Source: Pseudomonas triclosanedens
GTDB lineage: Bacteria > Pseudomonadota > Gammaproteobacteria > Pseudomonadales > Pseudomonadaceae
Direction: 5' to 3'
Assembly (NCBI RefSeq): GCF_026686735.1
Contig: NZ_CP113432.1
Coordinates: 4,205,001 to 4,269,000 of the forward strand
Length of the DNA stretch: 64,000 nt
Shown here: positions 56,279-64,000 of the stretch, one piece after another
Layout of the letters: each line of letters opens with the position of its first letter
Numbering within the stretch: the first letter of the stretch is position 1
Position numbers and translations under genes: made by a program
The notes under the pieces: model-generated
Database searches by the model: none
Told to the model about the DNA's origin: nothing
The model's input: only the letters and a program-made list of their open reading frames with translations

Positions 56279-59200
56279 CGCACACTCGGAGGCAGCCAGC
56301 CTTTCCTGCAGCCTGCGCTGCAACTCCACCATTTGCGCGATCACGGCCCGAGCCTTGGAATGCAATTCGTCCACGTCCGCACTGTCGCGACTCGCGGCCT
56401 CCAGCTCGCAACAGGCGCTCTGCAGTGCGGCGGCATTGACCAGGCGGGCGGCGCCCTTGATGCGGTGCGCCAGTTCCGACAATTGATTCCAATCCTGAGC
56501 CACCAAGTAGGCCTCGAACTGCCCGATATCGATGTCGTTGCTGCTATACAGCTCCTCCAGCAATCGCCGAATCAAGGCTGGGTTTCCCCCGATCATTTCC
56601 TCCAGCATCTGGATATCGAGTACTTGCCGATCAGTACTGTCGGGCACGGCGGTAATCGAGGGCACCGACGCCAGACGGATACGCAGGTTCTCCAGCCCGA
56701 TGGGTTTGAACAGGCAATCGTCCATGCCGGCACGGCGACAGTTCTCCACTTCGTCAGGCTGCGCATTGGCAGTGAACCCGAAAATCACACAGGGCTTCAC
56801 AGCCATTTCGCTCTCCAGCTCCCGAATGCGTCCAGCCAGCCCGTACCCGGTAAGTACCGGCATGTTGCAGTCCGTGATAACCAGATCGAAATCACCCGGA
56901 TGCCATTTCTGCAGGGCTTGCGCGCCATCGCTTGCCACTTCGACGGTATGTCCGAGGTGCTGGAGCTGCTGGCTCAACAGCATTCGGTTGGCGGCATGGT
57001 CATCCACGACCAATACCTTCAGCACATGAGCATCGGTCACCACTTCCACCCTGGGCACAACCGGCTCGGCTGGCAATGGCTCCAGGGCCTGCAGCAACAG
57101 ACTCACCGCCACACGGGTCCCGCTCCCTGGCTGGCTTTCCAGGCACACGGTCCCGCCCATCATCGCTGCCAGCTTGCGGCAAATGGTGAGCCCCAGGCCG
57201 GTCCCGCCCCGTGAGGCGTGGCTGTTCCTGGCGACCTGGCTGAATGGCTCGAACAACTGGGCCTGGTCGCTTGCGGAGATCCCGATGCCGCTGTCTTCGA
57301 CCACCAAATCCAGTGCGATCCGGTCCCCTGGCAAGTGCTTCCCGGATATCCTGATCCACACCTGCCCCTTGTCCGTGAACTTGATGGCATTGCTGACCAG
57401 ATTCGACAGGACCTGCTTGAAGCGCAGAGGATCGATGAATACATCGCAGGCAGCTTCAGCCTCGATCCCCAGCTTCAACTCCAGTCCCTTCTGCCGCGCC
57501 AGCCCATCGAAGACACGGGCAACGGACTCCACCAGCTCACGCAACTGAGCGCGCTCCGGCATCAGCGTCAGACGTCCGGACTCGATCTTTGCTACGTCCA
57601 GAATATCGCCGATCAGCAACAGCAGTGACTTGGCGGACTCATAGGCAACCTCCACCGGCTCGCGGTCCCAATGTCCCTGACCGGCACGGGTAAGCGCCAG
57701 CTCGAGCATCCCGATAACGGCGTTCATCGGAGTGCGAATTTCGTGGCTCATCGTAGCCAGGAAGGTGCTCTTGGCCCGGTTGGCTTCTTCAGCCAGGTCC
57801 TTCGCTGCCTGCAACTGGTGGTGCAGCCGCTCGCGCTCGGTGACGTCGATCCATCCACAGACCATGCCACGCACTTCCCCGTTGGTGCCGCGGTACGGCG
57901 TCGCCCAGTGGTACACCTCCAGCATTCGCCCACGCAGTTGGAGAACACGATCCGAAGCCAGCGGAATGCCCTGATCCATGATCCGAAGATATTCATCATG
58001 AAGCGCCGCCGCCTCGCTGGGCGGTAACCAGTCGCAATCCACAACGCGACTCCCCTGCACTGCCTCCCGGGTTGTCTCCATGACGTCCAGCAGGGCTCGA
58101 TTGCACGTCAGCAGACGTCCTTTCCGGTCCCGGACCGCAATCGGGTGTGGAATCCCGTCGATCATGGCTCGCTTGAACTCGAGCCGATAGTTGAGCTCCT
58201 TCTCCGAGAGGCGACGACGACGCACTTTCACCTGCAACCGCCAGTTCCACAGCAGCACGGCGCATAGCGACAGCAATCCGCCCCAGATCAGTTGCAGTAT
58301 CTGGCTGCGGTATCCTTCCCAGATGCTGTCGGGCGCCTCGGCGCTCGCCGACCAGCGGCTGACGATGTTGGCCATTTCATCCGGTGAGATCGCGAGAATC
58401 GCCTTGTTCAGGATGCTCAGCAGTTCGGGATCGGCTTGTGATACCGCGATCGAAAAGCGTCCTGGCTCGCGGTCCAGCGCGGCGATGACATGCAGGCCCT
58501 GGTAGTAACGCGGAATCAGATAGCTCGCCGAAGACAATAGGTGGATACCGGCATCCACTTTGCCCTCGCTGATCATCGAGAAATCGTCGACGCTGCTTTT
58601 TACTGGAACCAGATCGACATCCGGATGGTGCTCGCGCATGAACGACTCAAGAGCCGAGTCCTTCGTGACCGCAACCCGGCGGCCGCGAAGATCGGCAAGG
58701 GAGTGAAACCAGTCTGTCTTGCCGGCAACTACTACGAAGGAGGCGGTCATGTAGGGGCGGGTGAACTCCAGCCACTCCTCGCGTCCCATCGTCGGTGTCA
58801 GCGCCGCAATCGCCTTGGCCTTGCCACTCTTCACCTCGTCGAACATCTCGCCAAGGCTTGCCTTCGGTCGAACCTCGAAATCAAGGCCGGTCCGGGCATG
58901 AATGAGGTCCATCAGATCGGCCGTGATCCCACGGAAATTTCCTTGAGCATCGAAGAAGGAAACCGGCGCCAGCGCCTGGTCGACGACAAGTACCGGGTGC
59001 GGATTGCGCTCCATCCAGCGCTGCTCCTGGGGCGTGAGAATCAACCGCTTGTTGGCCACGGCATAGGCGCCACCGGAACTCCAGCGTCTCTGGATGGCAT
59101 TTTCCGTTTGCCGCGGAATGACACTCAGCACGCTATTGAGGATCTTGAGCAGCGGGCTGTCGGAATCTCTCAGTGCAAAGCTGAACCCGGCGCCATTGAA

Positions 59201-59920
59201 ACCAACGAAATTGAGCGGCTTGAGATTCGCCAGATAACCCTGGCTGATCAGGTACTGCGCACTGAACGAGTCGCCGACATATATGTCCACTTGCCCGAAT
59301 GCAACCGACTCGAGCGCTTGCCGCACGGACTGGAACGGCATGATCGACGACTTGGGAAAGTGCTTGGCGAGTTCATCGCTGGAAAAATAGTCGCTGACTA
59401 CCGAAATTCGCTTGCCGGCCAATTGGTCGCTACTGTCCATGCGCACGCCCTGGGGACCGATCACGATGGGCTGGTTCGCAAAGTACGGCAACGACAGCAC
59501 AACCCCGGGGAAGCTCGACTCATAGAACGTAGAGCGGCTCAGCAGGTCGATTTCCCCCCGCTGGAGAGCCTCGACCGCAGATGCCCTGTCAACATAGCGT
59601 CTCACCTCGATTTGCAGATTGAGCGCGTTGGCGACCAAACCGATGTAGTCCGCGGTGACGCCCTCAAGGTCAGTGCCGCTGAAGGTGATGTCGAATGGTG
59701 CATAGTCCGGCGCGGTAATCCCCAGCACCAGGGTGCGCTTGCCTCTGAGCCACTGCCAGTCAGACTCGTCCAACTGGACCTTGACCGACTCGTCGACCGA
59801 CCGGGCCAGCAGGTTCATCGACATCCATGACGCCGTTTCGGCGGCCTGGACACCACAGCAGCTCAGCAGCAGAAGCGCAGCAATACCGTGGCGCAGGAGG
59901 GAACTACACCAACCAAACAT
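56273..59920 (-). CDS. rocS2: Hybrid sensor histidine kinase RocS2-like (BvgS/EvgS type)
   Basis: 1215 residues. Signal peptide, two periplasmic Venus-flytrap domains (SBP_bac_3, about 50-290 and 305-530), a membrane helix near 540-560, PAS domain (about 585-700), HisKA with HEIRTPMN (His near 726), HATPase (VSNAIKFTDKGQ, GGTGLGL), receiver with ITDCNMP (Asp near 1017), and HPt with AHRIKGAAR (His near 1151). This is the unorthodox phosphorelay layout of BvgS, EvgS and RocS. The ATG at 59920 has GAGG 6 nt upstream; a GTG at 59932 overlapping the rocA2 stop is an alternative. Synteny with PA3044 supports RocS2. Confidence 0.92.
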   Translation of the reverse strand: MFGWCSSLLRHGIAALLLLSCCGVQAAETASWMSMNLLARSVDESVKVQLDESDWQWLRGKRTLVLGITAPDYAPFDITFSGTDLEGVTADYIGLVANALNLQIEVRRYVDRASAVEALQRGEIDLLSRSTFYESSFPGVVLSLPYFANQPIVIGPQGVRMDSSDQLAGKRISVVSDYFSSDELAKHFPKSSIMPFQSVRQALESVAFGQVDIYVGDSFSAQYLISQGYLANLKPLNFVGFNGAGFSFALRDSDSPLLKILNSVLSVIPRQTENAIQRRWSSGGAYAVANKRLILTPQEQRWMERNPHPVLVVDQALAPVSFFDAQGNFRGITADLMDLIHARTGLDFEVRPKASLGEMFDEVKSGKAKAIAALTPTMGREEWLEFTRPYMTASFVVVAGKTDWFHSLADLRGRRVAVTKDSALESFMREHHPDVDLVPVKSSVDDFSMISEGKVDAGIHLLSSASYLIPRYYQGLHVIAALDREPGRFSIAVSQADPELLSILNKAILAISPDEMANIVSRWSASAEAPDSIWEGYRSQILQLIWGGLLSLCAVLLWNWRLQVKVRRRRLSEKELNYRLEFKRAMIDGIPHPIAVRDRKGRLLTCNRALLDVMETTREAVQGSRVVDCDWLPPSEAAALHDEYLRIMDQGIPLASDRVLQLRGRMLEVYHWATPYRGTNGEVRGMVCGWIDVTERERLHHQLQAAKDLAEEANRAKSTFLATMSHEIRTPMNAVIGMLELALTRAGQGHWDREPVEVAYESAKSLLLLIGDILDVAKIESGRLTLMPERAQLRELVESVARVFDGLARQKGLELKLGIEAEAACDVFIDPLRFKQVLSNLVSNAIKFTDKGQVWIRISGKHLPGDRIALDLVVEDSGIGISASDQAQLFEPFSQVARNSHASRGGTGLGLTICRKLAAMMGGTVCLESQPGSGTRVAVSLLLQALEPLPAEPVVPRVEVVTDAHVLKVLVVDDHAANRMLLSQQLQHLGHTVEVASDGAQALQKWHPGDFDLVITDCNMPVLTGYGLAGRIRELESEMAVKPCVIFGFTANAQPDEVENCRRAGMDDCLFKPIGLENLRIRLASVPSITAVPDSTDRQVLDIQMLEEMIGGNPALIRRLLEELYSSNDIDIGQFEAYLVAQDWNQLSELAHRIKGAARLVNAAALQSACCELEAASRDSADVDELHSKARAVIAQMVELQRRLQERLAASECAV

Positions 59921-59928
59921 CTCTAACC

Positions 59929-60555
59929 TCACACCAAGGCATTGCGCTTGGCGAACTCGATCAGATCGACCAGCGATCGAGCGTTCAACTTCAGCAGCAA
60001 TCGCGTCTTGTAGGTGCTGACGGTCTTGTTGCTGATACGCATCTGGTCGGATATCTCTTTGTTGGAATAACCATTGGCCAGATATTGAAGAACGGCCATC
60101 TCCCGGTCGGAGAGCCGCTGTATGAGTTCCTGATCATCCAGTTGCCCGCCTACCCGGCGGTTCTGCCGGATAGCGGTGCTCGGGAAGTAGTTGTACCCCG
60201 CCACCACGGCGCTCACCGCGCTGACCAGTTCGGCAAGCCCGCCCTGCTTGCAGACAAAGCCGGATGCGCCAGCCTGCATGCAGCGCATGGCAAACAGGGC
60301 AGCGCTCTGTCCGGTCAGGATCAGGATCTTCAACGGCATGTCGAAGGACACGATGCGGCTGATCACTTCCAGGCCATCGACCTTCGGAATGCCGATGTCG
60401 AGGATCACCAGCTCCGGGTTCAGATCCTTGGCCAGGACGATGGCATCCGCTCCATTGTCCGCCTCGCCCACGATGACATGTCCCTCTGCTTCGAGCAGTA
60501 CCCGCAACGCCATGCGAATAACTGGATGGTCATCAATAATTAGTATGTCGCTCAC
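59929..60555 (-). CDS. rocA2: NarL/LuxR-type response regulator RocA2-like
   Basis: 208 residues: receiver (ILIIDDHPVIRMAL, acceptor Asp in VILDIGIPKVDG) and LuxR HTH (RLSDREMAVLQYLANGYSNKEISDQMRISNKTVSTYKTRLLLKL). Similar to BvgA, EvgA and RocA1. Expected partner of the hybrid kinase downstream, with which it overlaps or nearly overlaps. In P. aeruginosa, RocA2 represses mexAB-oprM, while RocA1 controls cup fimbriae. Transcribed first, divergent from the REC-EAL gene. Confidence 0.93.
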   Translation of the reverse strand: MSDILIIDDHPVIRMALRVLLEAEGHVIVGEADNGADAIVLAKDLNPELVILDIGIPKVDGLEVISRIVSFDMPLKILILTGQSAALFAMRCMQAGASGFVCKQGGLAELVSAVSAVVAGYNYFPSTAIRQNRRVGGQLDDQELIQRLSDREMAVLQYLANGYSNKEISDQMRISNKTVSTYKTRLLLKLNARSLVDLIEFAKRNALV

Positions 60556-60584
60556 GCAGTCCCTCCGGCGGCCTTCAGTTTAAT

Positions 60585-60612
60585 TACCTGCCGGAAAGAT
60601 ACCTGCCAAAGC
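60585..60612. repeat. Direct repeat TACCTGCC in the roc divergent promoter
   Basis: TACCTGCCGGAAAG at 60585 and TACCTGCCAAAG at 60600, offset 15 nt, just upstream of rocA2. Confidence 0.5.
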
Positions 60613-60657
60613 TATTCTGTCGAGGTAGTACCACACCATATTCAGCGATAAAGGATA

Positions 60658-60687
60658 TTCCTACACAACAAATATATATTTCCTACA
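60658..60687. promoter_or_regulatory. 22-bp-phased TTCCTACA repeats (candidate RocA2 sites)
   Basis: TTCCTACA at 60658-60665 and at 60680-60687, offset exactly 22 nt; the first is part of AGGA-TAT-TCCT. They resemble BvgA heptads (TTTCCTA) and EvgA half-sites (TTC-C/T-TACA) as I remember them. Located in the 298-bp AT-rich region between rocA2 and the REC-EAL gene. Confidence 0.55.
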
Positions 60688-60853
60688 AGCCAAATAAAAA
60701 ATTGAAGATCTCGGATATGGAGCGACACGAACCAACCCTGCAAATCAATCTTTCGACGGAATTTTCCGACAAAAAATAAGCGACATGCTGACATCGGTTC
60801 CTGCAATCAAACAGCAACATCGGACCTATTCCAGCGACACATGGACACATACG

Positions 60854-62065
60854 ATGCCCGCGCCCCTGATAATGGTCCTGGAGGATCACCCGATCCTCAG
60901 GCAGTCCACCGCCATAGCCCTGCAAACGCTCAGTCACGAACACATCCTGATGGCGTTCGACGGGCTGGATGCCTTGCAGCAGTTGCGTCGCAGCGGCGGG
61001 ATCGACATCGCCATCTGCGATATCCGCATGCCGGGAATGGACGGCATGACCTTTCTGCGCATCGCCGCCCAAGAGCGTCTGATACGAGCGGTGATACTGG
61101 TCAGCGAGGTTTCCGAGGAACTGCGTCAAGCCATGCCATGCCTGGCGGACATGCATGGCCTTCAAGTACTGCGCGAACTGGGAAAACCGGTGTGCATCCC
61201 AACTCTTGCGGAGCAGATCAACGCCTTCCGGCAAATTGACAGAATCGAAATTCCCGCGCCTGCATTGAACCTGCCCGATGCTGAAATCATGCGAGGCTTC
61301 AGAAACGACGAATTCAATATATACATACAGCCAAAGATAGAACTGAAAACCCAAACCGAACATAGCGCCGAAGTCTTGACTCGCTTGCACCATATTGAAT
61401 ATGGAACTCTTTCTCCCGCGCAATTCATCGACCAGATAAGAAACCAGAAACTTCAGCACGAAATTACTCGGACCGTACTGGAGAAGTCGCTGCAGATAAT
61501 CGAGTCGGAGCATCTGGCCAGGCGAGCCATTGCCATGTCCATAAACCTGGAAATAGCCGACCTGCAGAATCCCGATCTGATCAGCCATATCGACCGCAGG
61601 ATCCGCCATTACCGGGTTCCTGCAAGCGCCTTGACCTTCGAGGTGACCGAGGGAGAACAGGACCGCTCCCCCGCCATCAGCCTGGAACCCCTGATCCGTC
61701 TGCGCCTGATGGGCTGCGGAGTGTCCATCGACGACTTCGGTGCTGGCTACTCCTCCCTCCAGCGCCTATGCGATACGCCCTGCAGCGAACTCAAGCTTGA
61801 CGCATCGTTCGTGCGACGAATGAAGAGCAACCTTCGCGCACGCGAAGCCATCGCCAGCACAGTCAGCCTTGCCCGGCACCTCGGATTGCTCGTCGTCGCG
61901 GAAGGAATAGAAACGCAAGGGCAGCTACGGATGCTCCAGGCTCTGGGCTGCGATGCCGGGCAAGGCTATCTGTTCGCGCCACCAATGCCATCCGAAAACT
62001 ACCTCCAGTGGCGAAGCATCCGTCTTGGCTCAACGACGACGGCCGCCAGCCGGGATATCCGTTAG
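60854..62065 (+). CDS. RocR-like response regulator with EAL domain
   Basis: 403 residues. Receiver at 1-120 with Asp11 (EDHP) and acceptor Asp56 (CDIRMPGMDG), the same number as in RocR of P. aeruginosa, which supports the ATG at 60854 over that at 60785. The EAL domain begins near 150; signature is EVL (Glu173) in SAEVLTRL, followed by DDFGAGYSS, ELKLDASF, AEGIET and QGYLF, so c-di-GMP hydrolysis looks possible. RocR antagonises RocA1 by competing for RocS1 phosphoryl transfer. A receiver gene follows after 18 nt. Confidence 0.9.
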   Translation: MPAPLIMVLEDHPILRQSTAIALQTLSHEHILMAFDGLDALQQLRRSGGIDIAICDIRMPGMDGMTFLRIAAQERLIRAVILVSEVSEELRQAMPCLADMHGLQVLRELGKPVCIPTLAEQINAFRQIDRIEIPAPALNLPDAEIMRGFRNDEFNIYIQPKIELKTQTEHSAEVLTRLHHIEYGTLSPAQFIDQIRNQKLQHEITRTVLEKSLQIIESEHLARRAIAMSINLEIADLQNPDLISHIDRRIRHYRVPASALTFEVTEGEQDRSPAISLEPLIRLRLMGCGVSIDDFGAGYSSLQRLCDTPCSELKLDASFVRRMKSNLRAREAIASTVSLARHLGLLVVAEGIETQGQLRMLQALGCDAGQGYLFAPPMPSENYLQWRSIRLGSTTTAASRDIR

Positions 62066-62083
62066 CTCCAGGGAGAACGCGTC

Positions 62084-62476
62084 ATGCAGGACCGCAAGCT
62101 CGCCATTCTGGTCGTCGAGGACCATCCATTTCAGTTGATTGCGATACAGATGCACCTCAACCGAATGGGCTTCTACCATCTGACCCCGGCACTGGATGCC
62201 GACGAAGCCAGGCAGGCTTGCCAGCGACGCACGGGGCCGTTCGACCTGTTCCTGTGTGATATCAACCTCCCCGGCACCAACGGGGTTGCCCTGCTCGAAG
62301 AGCTCGCGAAATCCGGCCGCATACAGCATGCGGTGCTGCTCAGTTACCAGGGGGAAGACGAATTGCAGACGCTGGAAAAGCACCTGCAGGATATCGGCCT
62401 GCCGGTCCTCGCATGCCTGAGCAAGCCGCTGGATCAGGCAATGCTCCTGCGAGCGCTCGACAGAGAATCAGCCTGA
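62084..62476 (+). CDS. Stand-alone response regulator receiver
   Basis: 130 residues, receiver only: LAILVVEDHPFQLIAIQMHL, acceptor Asp in LFLCDINLPGTNG, Ser in LLSYQ and the conserved Lys in LSKPLD. No output domain. It could act as a phosphate sink or as a shuttle for RocS2, as CheY- or Spo0F-like proteins do. Its start of VEDHP is close to the VLEDHP of the REC-EAL protein, so it may be a partial duplicate. AGGGAG lies upstream; same operon as the REC-EAL gene. Confidence 0.88.
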   Translation: MQDRKLAILVVEDHPFQLIAIQMHLNRMGFYHLTPALDADEARQACQRRTGPFDLFLCDINLPGTNGVALLEELAKSGRIQHAVLLSYQGEDELQTLEKHLQDIGLPVLACLSKPLDQAMLLRALDRESA

Positions 62477-62491
62477 CGAAACAGTCTGCGC

Positions 62492-62521
62492 ATCAGCCCG
62501 CCGGTGCATTGACGGGCTGAT
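62492..62521. terminator. Hairpin at the convergent ends of the receiver and yggL genes
   Basis: ATCAGCCCG / CGGGCTGAT, 9 bp with a 12-nt loop, overlapping the 3' end of yggL. No T-run. Confidence 0.4.
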
Positions 62522-62840
62522 CCGGATACCAGGCATCCATCAGTTGCCCCACTGTAAAACTGGCCAGTTCCGGCTGCTGTCGGAGCCATGCCTCGACGAT
62601 GGCGCGTTGCTCCTCGCTGACCGACCCGCGGTGCGCCAGGCAGATGAAGCCGTATTCGTCGCAACCGCCGTAGACCATGTCGTTGGGCTCCACGGCATCG
62701 GCCGCGAAGCGCTGCATGAATGCGTCGATCGCCTCGGGCGGCTGCCCGTCCTTGTACTGGAAGCTCAATTCGAACCCCAATTCCTGGAACTCATCGACAC
62801 ACAGCTTCTTGCGCAAACGACGGGAACGATTGGTGACCAT
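62493..62840 (-). CDS. yggL: YggL-family (DUF469) ribosome-associated protein
   Basis: 115 residues: basic N-terminus MVTNRSRRLRKKLCVDEFQELGFELSFQY, then DMVYGGCDEYGFICLAHRGSVSEEQRAIVEAWLRQQ. This is the DUF469 pattern; E. coli YggL binds the 50S ribosomal subunit. Cytoplasmic. GGAGG stands 8 nt before the ATG at 62840; in-frame extension to 62867 is unnecessary. Confidence 0.88.
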   Translation of the reverse strand: MVTNRSRRLRKKLCVDEFQELGFELSFQYKDGQPPEAIDAFMQRFAADAVEPNDMVYGGCDEYGFICLAHRGSVSEEQRAIVEAWLRQQPELASFTVGQLMDAWYPDQPVNAPAG

Positions 62841-62894
62841 TCGAAAAACCTCCTGCGAGCGGGGCAAAGGACGGCCCCGTCTCGGTTAAATCAT

Positions 62895-62916
62895 CTGTCC
62901 GAAGCGGTCCGGACAG
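62895..62916. repeat. Inverted repeat upstream of yggL
   Basis: CTGTCCG / CGGACAG, 7 bp with an 8-nt loop, in the divergent yggL-dacB region. Could be a regulator site or an mRNA hairpin; nothing recognised. Confidence 0.35.
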
Positions 62917-63107
62917 GCCATCTGCAACTTTATCAGTTCCACCCACGCCATCTCATGACAACTGGCTCGCAATGCCCAGCGCAACGCGGGACAGCTTGCG
63001 GCATAATGTCCGAGGCTCTGTAGGAAAGGAGCCTTCATTCTTATTGTTGCGCGTCATCTTTTCATTCTTTCAAGTCAATGCCCGACCACTGGGATGTCAC
63101 TTTTCCT

Positions 63108-64000
63108 ATGTTCAAATCACTGCGTGTTCTCGCCCTCGCCACGTTGCTGCCCTTCACCCTGCCGGCACTGGCCCAGATCAACACCACCCTTCCCGAGCGC
63201 GTCGAAAAGGCGCTCAAAGCCAGCAAGCTGACCAATGACGCTCTCTCGCTGGTCATGATTCCGCTGGATGGCCCCGGCAACCCGACCTACTTCAATGCCG
63301 ACGTCTCGGTGAACCCTGCGTCGACCATGAAGCTGTTCACCACCTACGCCGCGCTGGAAATGCTCGGCCCGACCTACCAGTGGCAAACCGAGTTCTACAC
63401 CGACGGCCAGCTCAAGGACGGCGTGCTCAATGGCAACCTCTACCTCAAGGGCGGCGGCGATCCCAAGCTGAACATGGAGAAGCTCTGGCTGCTCATGCGC
63501 GACCTGCGCGCCAATGGTGTCCGCAAGGTCAATGGCGACCTCGTGCTTGACCGCAGCTACTTCAACATTCCGCAGCTTCCGGTGTTCAACGACGATGGAG
63601 GCGACGATAACAAGCCCTTCCTTGTCGGCCCGGACTCCCTGCTGGTCAACCTCAAGAGCGTACGCCTGGTTATCCGCACCGAAGGCGGCAAGGCCACCGT
63701 ACTGATGGATCCTCCCCTGGCCAACGTGCGCATCGACAACCAGGTCCAGGTCAGCAAAGCCGCGCCCTGCCCCGCCTGGCCGAAGCTGCGTTTCAGCCCG
63801 GTCACCCAGTTCGACGGAACCTCACTGGTTGCGACAGGCCAGATCCCGCAAGGATGCAGCGCCCAGACCTACATGTCGCTGCTCGATCATCCGGGCTATA
63901 CCGCCGGTGCGGTGCGTGGCATCTGGCAGGAGCTTGGCGGTTCCATCATGGGCAAGGACCGCGAAGGCAGCGTCCCGAAAGGTGCCACCCTGATCGCCCG
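63108..64000 (+). CDS. dacB: D-alanyl-D-alanine carboxypeptidase/endopeptidase DacB (PBP4), 3' end outside window
   Basis: 297 codons present, open at the window end (family about 475). Signal peptide (MFKSLRVLALATLLPFTLPALAQ), then the S13 peptidase core with the SxxK motif in NPASTMKLFTTYAALEMLG and the inserted domain GGGDPKLNMEKLWLLMRDLRANGV. A periplasmic PBP4-type enzyme; in P. aeruginosa its loss activates AmpR-dependent AmpC via muropeptides. ATG at 63108. Confidence 0.93.
   Translation, partial: MFKSLRVLALATLLPFTLPALAQINTTLPERVEKALKASKLTNDALSLVMIPLDGPGNPTYFNADVSVNPASTMKLFTTYAALEMLGPTYQWQTEFYTDGQLKDGVLNGNLYLKGGGDPKLNMEKLWLLMRDLRANGVRKVNGDLVLDRSYFNIPQLPVFNDDGGDDNKPFLVGPDSLLVNLKSVRLVIRTEGGKATVLMDPPLANVRIDNQVQVSKAAPCPAWPKLRFSPVTQFDGTSLVATGQIPQGCSAQTYMSLLDHPGYTAGAVRGIWQELGGSIMGKDREGSVPKGATLIA

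Noticed and set aside
60785..60853. Upstream ATG of the REC-EAL gene
   Set aside because: The receiver starts directly at the ATG at 60854, which places the acceptor at Asp56 as in RocR; the extra 23 residues are not receiver-like.

Overview
The window is a GC-rich chromosomal segment from a gamma-proteobacterium, almost certainly a Pseudomonas of the P. aeruginosa group. I recognise the gene order lolCDE - PilZ protein - phosphodiesterase - sth - apbE - aroP - gap - mfd - csiV - mtiP - nagZ - psrA/lexA - sulA - topA - fadAB - uup - slt - glycerolipid-type operon - moeA/moaB/mobA - tRNA-Pro - opdQ-like porin - DUF883 operon - dgt - rocS2/rocA2 - yggL - dacB. It follows the PA2986-PA3047 stretch of P. 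aeruginosa PAO1 as I remember it, with local gains and losses. The match is from memory of gene families, not from a search; a species close to P. nitroreducens or P. citronellolis would fit. No insertion sequence, prophage, CRISPR array or rRNA is visible.

Layout. 1-6120: lipoprotein export (lolC, lolD, partial lolE), c-di-GMP receptor, glycerophosphodiesterase, soluble transhydrogenase. 6322-14715: ApbE flavin transferase left without an nqr operon, aromatic amino-acid permease, an unusual N-terminally extended GAPDH, Mfd and CsiV. 14767-20170: purine/methylthio salvage, cell-wall recycling (NagZ with a signal-less YkuD enzyme), the PsrA and LexA regulators back to back, and SulA. 20240-27201: topoisomerase I and the beta-oxidation complex FadBA, preceded by a putative tandem PsrA operator. 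27202-36357: small exported proteins, universal stress protein, Uup ATPase, lytic transglycosylase Slt with a LprI-like neighbour, MOSC protein and an isolated CheV. 36472-43503: operon for an AGPS-like flavoenzyme, a GlpD-like dehydrogenase, an FGGY kinase and a YegS-type lipid kinase, divergent from an AraC regulator.

43663-46703: molybdenum cofactor genes, a small lipoprotein, and tRNA-Pro(CGG) with two terminators. 46855-49335: TetR-controlled GST/flavin-oxidase cluster. 49591-52129: OprD-family porin and an Amt channel. 52534-54826: envelope-stress DUF883/YqjE operon with an AlgU-like promoter, then an EAL phosphodiesterase. 54938-62476: dGTPase and an enlarged Roc2-type signalling locus: hybrid kinase RocS2, BvgA/EvgA-type regulator RocA2, and, divergently, a RocR-like REC-EAL protein plus a stand-alone receiver. 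62493-64000: YggL and partial DacB.

The best candidates for something little described are: the four-component Roc2 locus with 22-bp-phased TTCCTACA repeats in its divergent promoter; the AGPS/GlpD/FGGY/YegS operon, whose kinase starts at TTG directly downstream of a Crc/Hfq-type A-rich motif; the signal-less YkuD enzyme joined to nagZ; and the matched tandem PsrA sites at psrA and fadB. Promoters, operators and terminators were found by eye and are predictions.
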